Of a stretch of 64,000 bases of DNA, positions 58,138 through 64,000 are shown one piece after another. Each line of letters opens with the position of its first letter. Positions within the stretch are counted from its first letter, which is position 1. Location of the stretch: the NCBI RefSeq assembly GCF_034932185.1, contig NZ_JAYGHW010000093.1, positions 31,858 to 95,857 of the forward strand, written 5' to 3'. The position numbers were made by a program, and so were the translations under genes. The notes under the pieces are model-generated. The model worked only from the letters and a program-made list of their open reading frames with translations. It was not told where the DNA came from and did not search any database. This stretch comes from Spirulina sp034932185. GTDB lineage: Bacteria; Cyanobacteriota; Cyanobacteriia; Cyanobacteriales; Spirulinaceae.

Positions 58138-60705
58138 CTATAAAAACGTATTCACATCCACCGCCAACCGTTGACCCAAAGCCAACAACAGCGGCATCTG
58201 ATCCTGATTCCAGGGACAGACTAACCCCGATTCCGTTTCCATACATTGGGGCAAAATGACCTCATGGAAACAACGGAAATAGAGTTCTTGGGCGCGATCA
58301 AGGGAAAGACCGACATTGAGGCGATCGCCTACATCGATCATCCCTTCAATGCGCCGCTGATCTTCGCCTACCGTTGCACTGGTTTTCCCAAACAGGAGAG
58401 CATCGAGGGAGCGCAAAATTAGTGCCTCTAGTAGATGTTTTGCTCCGGGTAGATTTAACGAGGCGTGCATACTTTCCGCTTCTGTGGCTGTGCTATCCAG
58501 TTCCGCCAGAATCCGATCCATTTCCTCCGGATCACTACTGCTGTCTAATTCATCCAACAGCCGTAAACAACGATAGGAAAGGGCAATATCCGCCGCCACC
58601 TGCAACTCTTGGGGAACCGGCAATTCTTCCCGGTGGAACGCCCGCAGGATGCTGTAATTATCCCGGTAGGCTTGGCGATAGAGTTGATCTAAAGTGGTTT
58701 TGCTCTTGTCGGCAATTTGTTGGATAATCCATTGCCGTTCTTCAGCGAAAAGGGTTTCGAGACTGAAAACGCGATCGCCAAACACCCGCATCATTTCAAA
58801 CATTGTCGTGGCGACACTGGCTTCGCGCATCGATTTAAACAGCGTCTCCTTCACTTGGGCATAGGCTAACCGCCCAATAAAGGGCTGAATACAACAGTGG
58901 AAATCCCAGCCCCCCAAATGGAGCACCGCAAAGATAAACTCCTTCGATTCGCGGGTAATTTCCGAGACCAATTGGAGATGACCGATGGCCAGCACTTGGT
59001 TGCCCATCTGCTGCTTGTGGTAGTCCAATTGTTTGGCCTCGTAGCAATAAACCCGGTCTTCTGCACTGTAGTTAGTGAATAAGGACGTGATTGCATAGTG
59101 GGCCGCTACCCGCTCAAACGTGATCCGCGATGACACCACCAACTCATCGTAAACCCGGCCTCCATGGCCGAAATGCTCCACATTACTAGGGGCCGCCTGA
59201 AGCCGTTGGCGGAATTCCGGCTCAAGCTGAACCCCGGCAATTTCCCCGGCTAATTCAACGGCCCGGGCCGCATAGCGAAGGATCTGCACCCCTTCAGGCC
59301 GGGAGAGTTCATCAAAGAACCAGCCGCAACTGGTGAACATCAACAAGGCTTGACGCTGCATTTCCAAGAGCCGTAGCGCGTCCACCTGCTCCATGTCATC
59401 AAGGGCATGGGCTTGGTGACGGTAGAGGAAATGGACGGTGGTTTCGGGGCTGCGATCCGCGATCGCGTACCTATCGCCCATCACCTGAATATATTCATCC
59501 CGCGCTAACCAGGGATCATGGAAGAATTTGCGGCCGTAGTCTTCGTAAATGGCCGCGAGGCGATCGCGCAGCCAATTCAAGCTATCCCGCAGGGGCCTGC
59601 GCCATTTCTGCGTCCAATTCCCCCCACCGCCGCAACCACAATCATCCTGCCAACGATCCACCCCATGCATACAACTCCAAGCCGTCACGGGCTTGAGGAT
59701 CACTTCCCAGGTCGGGGGGCAGATGCTCAGGTAATGGGCCACATTCGTCACCTGCCAATGGCGATGGGCGAACTCTTGGCTAAAGGCATAGGCGAGACAT
59801 TTTTCCGTTCCCGCCTTGTGGTGGCCGAAGGTTTCTCCATCGGTGGCAACGCAGATCAGTTGAGAGGGGCGATCGCCCCGCACCGCTTGACCGAGGCGAT
59901 CGGCTAAATGCTGAGAACTGGCCAGCACATCATCAAAGCCCATCCCCTTAGAAATGGGGCCATCATAGAAAAAGATATCGATATGCTTACCGTTGGCTAG
60001 AAAACAGCGGTAGGGGCGCGTCGGGTCAATTTGGCCGCCCCCCACCCCTAGCCAATCGGGGTGAGGGTTGTCTGCTGTTGGCATCGGGCGGCATTGTTCC
60101 GCCTGGGAGGGGGCGAGGATCGTGAATTTAATCCCCTCATTAGCTAAGGCTTCGAGGGTGGCATAGTCCACCGCCGTTTCCGCGAGCCACATCCCTTCAG
60201 GATCCCGGCCAAAATGGGTGCGAAAATCGGCTTTTCCCCAACGGATTTGGGTGTACTTATCCCGCTCGTTGGCGAGGGGGAGGATGATGTGGTTATAGAC
60301 TTGGGCGATCGCATTGCCATGGCCATTGAGCCTTGCTGCACTTTTACGATCCGCGTCGATAATGCCCTGATACACCTCCGGATCATGCTTGGCCAGCCAA
60401 GACATTAACGTTGCCCCGACATTAAAGCTCAGATATTCAAAATTGTTGACCACACTCACCACTTCCCCCCGCTGATTGAGGATGCGGGCGAAAACGTTGG
60501 GGCGATAGCATTCGTATAAAATCCGCTCGTTCCAGTCGTGGAAGGGGTAGGCGCTGGGTTGGCGTTCAATGACGTTTAAATAGGGGTTCTCCCGGGGTGG
60601 CTGATAAAAATGTCCATGAATCGTAATATAAACGCCAGTAGCCACGGCTCCTTGTTGTTCCTCTTGCCAGATGGGGGTTGGATTGGACATTAGTTCTGTA
60701 TTCAT
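58138..60705 (-). CDS. GH57-family glycoside hydrolase with DUF3536
   Basis: About 855 residues from ATG 60705. N-terminal GH57 catalytic domain: YITIHGHFYQPPRENPYLN, then CYRPNVFARI, the GMWLAETAVDYATLEALANEG motif with likely catalytic Glu, and DGETFGHHKAG with the second acidic residue. The C-terminal ~350 residues match DUF3536. Probably an alpha-amylase or branching-type enzyme acting on glycogen; substrate not verified. A longer frame from 60729 adds only MFSRRVIF. At about residue 410-420 there is GDRYAIADR, from a repeat related to the tsaD one. Confidence 0.88.
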   Translation of the reverse strand: MNTELMSNPTPIWQEEQQGAVATGVYITIHGHFYQPPRENPYLNVIERQPSAYPFHDWNERILYECYRPNVFARILNQRGEVVSVVNNFEYLSFNVGATLMSWLAKHDPEVYQGIIDADRKSAARLNGHGNAIAQVYNHIILPLANERDKYTQIRWGKADFRTHFGRDPEGMWLAETAVDYATLEALANEGIKFTILAPSQAEQCRPMPTADNPHPDWLGVGGGQIDPTRPYRCFLANGKHIDIFFYDGPISKGMGFDDVLASSQHLADRLGQAVRGDRPSQLICVATDGETFGHHKAGTEKCLAYAFSQEFAHRHWQVTNVAHYLSICPPTWEVILKPVTAWSCMHGVDRWQDDCGCGGGGNWTQKWRRPLRDSLNWLRDRLAAIYEDYGRKFFHDPWLARDEYIQVMGDRYAIADRSPETTVHFLYRHQAHALDDMEQVDALRLLEMQRQALLMFTSCGWFFDELSRPEGVQILRYAARAVELAGEIAGVQLEPEFRQRLQAAPSNVEHFGHGGRVYDELVVSSRITFERVAAHYAITSLFTNYSAEDRVYCYEAKQLDYHKQQMGNQVLAIGHLQLVSEITRESKEFIFAVLHLGGWDFHCCIQPFIGRLAYAQVKETLFKSMREASVATTMFEMMRVFGDRVFSLETLFAEERQWIIQQIADKSKTTLDQLYRQAYRDNYSILRAFHREELPVPQELQVAADIALSYRCLRLLDELDSSSDPEEMDRILAELDSTATEAESMHASLNLPGAKHLLEALILRSLDALLFGKTSATVGEDQRRIEGMIDVGDRLNVGLSLDRAQELYFRCFHEVILPQCMETESGLVCPWNQDQMPLLLALGQRLAVDVNTFL

Positions 60706-61079
60706 AAAAATCACTCGACGGGAAAACACTGTAGTTGATGGGAATAGGGCAAAAAACAGCGTTCACCCTCCCCTTGAACGGTTTCCAGCCTGTGGAAATT
60801 GTGGATTGACCCTGAAAACCGGCTTTTGCTACTGATCTCTAGTGAACCGCAAAGCTCAAAAATGCTGTCGTTCTTATCAATTTCTTAACGAATCGATGAT
60901 TTTTTTTTACGAGGGAGTGGGGAGTGGGGGGTGAGGGAGACAGTTAACGTTTCTCTATCCTCTTTTCTTTATCCTCTCTCCTCTCTCCTTCCCTAGGACG
61001 GTTGAGGATCGGGTTTTCCCCTAGGAGGGGTGGAGGGGCGATCGCTACAATGGGAACCAAGACAACCGGGAAAAAGACG
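60706..61079. other. 370-bp intergenic gap
   Basis: Divergent promoter space of the GH57 and M48 genes. Contains simple-sequence stretches, GGGAGTGGGGAGTGGGGGG (60915-60933) and TCCTCTCTCCTCTCTCCTT (60971-60989). No gene or known RNA seen. Confidence 0.5.
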
Positions 61080-61940
61080 ATGTGGAATCAATCAAAAACG
61101 CTTATCCTCCTCTCCGTACTCAGTGCGCTGCTGATTGGCATTAGCTACAGTGTTTTTGGCGGCACTGGGGGTATTCTCCTCGGCGTGATCCTCGCCGCCG
61201 TCACCAATTTAGGCTCTTGGTACTATTCCGATAAAATTGCCCTCGCTGCCTACCAGGCGCAACCCGTCACCGCAGCCCAGGCCCCTGACCTCCATCGCAT
61301 GGTTGCCCAGTTGGCCCAACGGGCAGATATTCCGATGCCTGCGGTTTATCTTGTCCCTACCCCCGCCGCCAATGCCTTTGCAACGGGCCGCGACCCCCAA
61401 CACGCTGCCGTCGCTGTCACTGAAGGATTACTGAATCTGCTCCCGGCGGATGAGCTAGAAGCGGTGTTAGCCCATGAATTGAGCCATGTCATGAATCGCG
61501 ATACGCTCACCCAAGCGGTGGCGGCTACCATTGCCGGGGCGATCGCCTTCCTGGCGCAGATGGCTAGCTATAGCCTCTGGTTCTTCGGGGGGAGTCGCGA
61601 TCGCGAAGGCAATGGTTTTGGCTTAATCCTGACCATCTTGATTGCACCCATCGCGGCAACAATTTTGCAACTGGGCATTTCCCGCACCCGTGAGTTTGCC
61701 GCCGATGCTGGCGCGGCTCGCCTCACCGGGAACCCCCGCGCCCTGGCCAATGCCCTGCAACGCTTAGAGCGTTCCGCCCAAAAGCAACCGATGCAAGGCA
61801 ATCCCGCCTTTCAACCCCTGCTGATTTTTGGGGGCAGTGATGGTAATTTACTGACGAAACTGTTTTCGACCCATCCCAGCACGGGCGATCGCATTGAGCG
61901 GTTGATGGCTTTGGAAGGTCAAACTTTGACGATGTTCTAG
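61080..61940 (+). CDS. htpX: HtpX-like M48 zinc metalloprotease
   Basis: 286 residues from ATG 61080 (MWNQSKTLILLSVLSALLIG), chosen because this is the family N-terminus; longer frames from 61002 and 61050 are possible. Two N-terminal helices precede the zinc motif HELSHVMNRDT (about residues 137-147, HExxH) with the third ligand Glu in SRTREFAADAGAARL. Further helices lie between. It digests misfolded membrane proteins under stress. Cytosolic side active site. Confidence 0.92.
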   Translation: MWNQSKTLILLSVLSALLIGISYSVFGGTGGILLGVILAAVTNLGSWYYSDKIALAAYQAQPVTAAQAPDLHRMVAQLAQRADIPMPAVYLVPTPAANAFATGRDPQHAAVAVTEGLLNLLPADELEAVLAHELSHVMNRDTLTQAVAATIAGAIAFLAQMASYSLWFFGGSRDREGNGFGLILTILIAPIAATILQLGISRTREFAADAGAARLTGNPRALANALQRLERSAQKQPMQGNPAFQPLLIFGGSDGNLLTKLFSTHPSTGDRIERLMALEGQTLTMF

Positions 61941-61944
61941 ACCC

Positions 61945-62062
61945 TTGGGGGCGAAAATCAGGGCGAAAATCAGGGCGAAAGATTTTTCGCCCCTACCCTT
62001 TTAAATCAGGGCGAAGGATTTTTGTGCCTCCGGCAGGCTTACGCCAACGCCCCCACAGCAAC
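61945..62062. repeat. Multiple GGGCGAAAATCA repeats with GGCGAAAGATTTTTCGCCCC and CCTCCGGCAGGCTTACGCC modules
   Basis: GGGGGCGAAAATCAGGGCGAAAATCAGGGCGAAAG is a short tandem array followed by the hairpin and the CTCCGGCAGGCTTACGCCAA module shared with 17400 and 35715. All are intergenic. Confidence 0.7.
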
Positions 62063-62086
62063 CAGAGATTTTAACGTCATTCACCT

Positions 62087-63361
62087 TTACCCCGGCTCCC
62101 TATGGGCGGCCGGGTTTTCTTGTGCTAAGTCCCGTTTTAAGGCCAGCGATCGCTGTTGGTAGGTTTGGGCGAGATCGTAATGGCCGAGGGTGTTGTGAAC
62201 CTTGCTGAGGTTATTTAAGGCCACCGCCTCCCCAAAGCGATCGCCTAACTGTTGTTTCAAAATCAGCGCCTCCTGATAGGCACTGAGGGCGGCTTGATAA
62301 TTGCCCCGCCGCAATGCACAATTGCCCAAACCACTCCAAGCGATGGCCCGGTGTTGATCAAACTCCAGTTCAGAACTGATTTGTAACAACTGTTCATAGG
62401 TGCGTTGGGCCTGCTCATCGTTTTGGCAACAGGCATAGGCATTGGCTAACCCCACCAAGGCATCATGAAAATCCAAATTGGGTCGGGGGGCATTGTATTG
62501 GCGGCAATAGTCTTGGTAATGGGCGATCGCCAATTCATAAGCATTAGTGGCTTCATAGACCTGAGCCAATAAAAAACGGGTATCGTTCACGCCCTGGTGG
62601 TCTTGAATACTGGTGCGAATCAGGAGCGATCGCTGATAGCAATCAATGGCTTCGCGGTTTTGCCCCAAAGCATGGTAAGCTCTGCCCAAATTGGTGAGGG
62701 ATTTGGCTTCACCGAGGCGATCGCCAATGGATTGGGCCAAATGCAAATGCTTTTCAAAATGATCCACCGCCAACTTCATCGCCAGGCGGTATTCCCCCTG
62801 ATCATGGTGTTGAACCGTTCCCCAGCGTTGACCCGTGGGCCGGCTCCCCGTCGCCCCCATCCGCCAATCCCCACTTTCCCGCTGCACCACTAAGGACTGT
62901 TGATAGCGTTCGATGGCCGCCTGATACTGCCCCAAGGACTGCAACGCCACGCCCAAATTGCTGAGTACATTGGCTTCCCCCTGGAAATCGCCAATCTCTT
63001 GATAAAGGCCAAGGGCCTGTTGCCAGGTTTGCAGGGCCGCCTTGAACTGGCTATTTTGGTAGCATTCAATGCCCTGCTGTAGGAGGCGATCGGCCTCCTG
63101 TTTGGTTTTGAGATGGATGACCGCTTCCGAGGGTACAGTGGCAAGGAGGGGATGATGCTTGAGGCGATCGTTCAAAGCCTCCAGTTGATCCGGACTATAG
63201 CGGGGCGGCGATTCATCCCGGAGCAGTTGGGCAATGGTTTCCACCAAACCCCAATCCACTAAATCTTTTGCCGCGATTAAAATCTTCTCCTCGGCATCCA
63301 TCGGACTGTGGAGCAATTGCTTCACCAATTCCAAATAAGCTAAATAGCGTTCATGATTCAT
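62087..63361 (-). CDS. Tetratricopeptide-repeat protein
   Basis: 424 residues, no signal peptide, so probably cytosolic. After an N-terminal helical segment (about 1-80) come TPR units such as GIECYQNSQFKAALQTWQQA, ANVLSNLGVALQSLGQYQAA, SLTNLGRAYHALGQNREAID and AVALNNLSKVHNTLGHYDLA. In the middle (about 175-190) the less regular MGATGSRPTGQRWGTVQHHD breaks the repeat. Role unknown; partners not inferable. Confidence 0.8.
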   Translation of the reverse strand: MNHERYLAYLELVKQLLHSPMDAEEKILIAAKDLVDWGLVETIAQLLRDESPPRYSPDQLEALNDRLKHHPLLATVPSEAVIHLKTKQEADRLLQQGIECYQNSQFKAALQTWQQALGLYQEIGDFQGEANVLSNLGVALQSLGQYQAAIERYQQSLVVQRESGDWRMGATGSRPTGQRWGTVQHHDQGEYRLAMKLAVDHFEKHLHLAQSIGDRLGEAKSLTNLGRAYHALGQNREAIDCYQRSLLIRTSIQDHQGVNDTRFLLAQVYEATNAYELAIAHYQDYCRQYNAPRPNLDFHDALVGLANAYACCQNDEQAQRTYEQLLQISSELEFDQHRAIAWSGLGNCALRRGNYQAALSAYQEALILKQQLGDRFGEAVALNNLSKVHNTLGHYDLAQTYQQRSLALKRDLAQENPAAHREPG

Positions 63362-63536
63362 GGCTAAAGCCGATGGGTTTAATCTCAGCCCAGACTACCC
63401 CTAATGCTCTGTGGTGAATGGTTACTCCCTGATAAATCTCCCCTCCTTTAGCCTAACGCTACTTGTCTAAATTCTCGATGATCATCACAAAACTCTAGGA
63501 ATGAAATCAGGCTGGCCTCGGATGAATTCTGCCCAT

Positions 63537-63557
63537 AAAAAAAGAGCGTGATGCTCT
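63537..63557 (-). terminator. Terminator of tRNA-Gly
   Basis: On the minus strand AGAGC and GCTCT enclose ATCAC and are followed by seven Ts, about 25 bp after the tRNA end. Standard intrinsic terminator. Confidence 0.75.
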
Positions 63558-63581
63558 CCTTTCCGACTAGAAATTTTTCAA

Positions 63582-63652
63582 GCGGGTAACGCGATTCGAA
63601 CGCGCGACATTCACCTTGGCAAGGTGACGCTCTACCACTGAGCTATACCCGC
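63582..63652 (-). tRNA. tRNA-Gly (GCC anticodon)
   Basis: 71 nt, minus strand, no encoded CCA. Acceptor GCGGGTA pairs with TACCCGC; D-arm AGCTCAGTGGTAGAGC; anticodon arm CACCTTGCCAAGGTG with GCC; T-arm CGCGCGTTCGAATCGCG. All four arms fold. The only RNA gene of the translation class in the window. Terminator lies downstream. Confidence 0.95.
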
Positions 63653-63779
63653 ATTTGCTTTCAGACTTTCATAAATCTAACAGAGGGATTGGGCAGTTGT
63701 CAAGGGAAAAACCGAAATTGAGGAGAGAGAATAGAGGAGTGAGGAGAGAGCAACGGAATTCCTCACTTCCCACTCCTGA

Positions 63780-63875
63780 TCTCGAATCCGCTGAATCAGA
63801 TCGTGCAACACTGTAGGCGGGGAAGGGCGCAAAATTCTCAATTTCGCTCCTACGCAGATCAACGACACAACCCAA
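63780..63875. repeat. Dispersed ~110-bp intergenic repeat, copy 3
   Basis: CTCGAATCCGCTGAATCAGA then TCGTGCAACACTGTAGGCGG and CTCCTACGCAGATCAACGAC. Same order of blocks as in copies 1 and 2 with an internal part replaced (GGAAGGGCGCAAAATTC). Confidence 0.6.
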
Positions 63876-63883
63876 TTGGATAC

Positions 63884-64000
63884 CACTTCTCACTCCTCAC
63901 TCCTCACTCCTCACTCCTCACTCCTCACTCCTCACTCCTCACTCCTCACTCCTCACTCCTCACTCCTCACTCCTCACTCCTCACTCCTCACCCCTCACCC
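63884..64000. repeat. 7-bp tandem repeat (CACTCCT) running off the window
   Basis: About sixteen copies of CACTCCT, almost perfect, with only a few changes (CACTTCT at the start, CACCCCT near the end). It continues to the last base. A shorter copy occurs inside 63721-63775 as inverted pieces (GAGTGAGGAG). Confidence 0.95.

Noticed and set aside
63669..63893. 74-residue frame between tRNA-Gly and the heptamer array
   Set aside because: Runs through dispersed repeat sequence; no coding signature.

Overview
The window looks like a chromosomal segment of a filamentous-type cyanobacterium. The octamer GCGATCGC (HIP1) and its core occur throughout. There are photosystem I genes (psaF, psaJ), the response regulator rpaA, a Ycf46-type AAA protein, DUF3153 and UbiB-like proteins, and an rpmH-rnpA-yidC-jag order typical of the phylum. 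The DNA is moderately GC-rich, with AT-rich pockets in some intergenic gaps and many short dispersed hairpin repeats. Species cannot be read from the sequence.

Layout. 1-2006: end of a metal P-type ATPase operon. 2151-8713: DUF3153 lipoprotein, small membrane protein, bioD, UbiB-like kinase, Ser/Thr kinase, peroxiredoxin. 8877-16373: SNF2 helicase, pnp, proB. 16434-18999: a ParB/helix-hairpin-helix protein and a fusion of an HsdR-N-type nuclease domain to a ParA ATPase. 19136-23319: two proteins of unclear role, then ugd and uxs for UDP-xylose. 23485-25401: a c-di-AMP (ydaO-type) riboswitch ahead of an ArsB/NhaD-like permease. 25475-30154: the rpmH-rnpA-PH-yidC-jag-DUF177-ycf46 cluster. 30264-35419: UvrD-like helicase, rpaA, and an adenylate cyclase/response regulator with a CRP-type operator in front. 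35765-45250: a four-gene multisensor histidine kinase/response regulator cluster. 45382-52149: copper chaperone, GAF/AMP-ligase pair, trmFO, DMT transporter, psaJ, psaF, start of tsaD. 53114-57999: an accessory island with a broken Uma2 gene, two PIN-type toxin-antitoxin pairs, a membrane-anchored STAND NTPase overlapped by an addiction-module antitoxin-like gene, and an 89-bp direct repeat flanking one pair. 58138-63652: GH57 hydrolase, M48 protease, TPR protein, tRNA-Gly. The last 110 bp are a 7-bp tandem repeat running off the end.

How it fits together. Most genes are housekeeping: RNA processing and translation (pnp, rnpA, rpmH, trmFO, tsaD, tRNA-Gly), membrane insertion (yidC), photosynthesis and signalling. 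Three second messenger or circadian outputs lie near each other: c-di-AMP riboswitch, cAMP cyclase with a putative cAMP-receptor site, and RpaA. The least ordinary parts are the nuclease-ParA/ParB-HhH pair, the antitoxin-STAND gene pair, and an unusual short repeat encoding peptides like GDRYANADR. That repeat sits in frame inside at least four unrelated genes, three times in tandem in tsaD.
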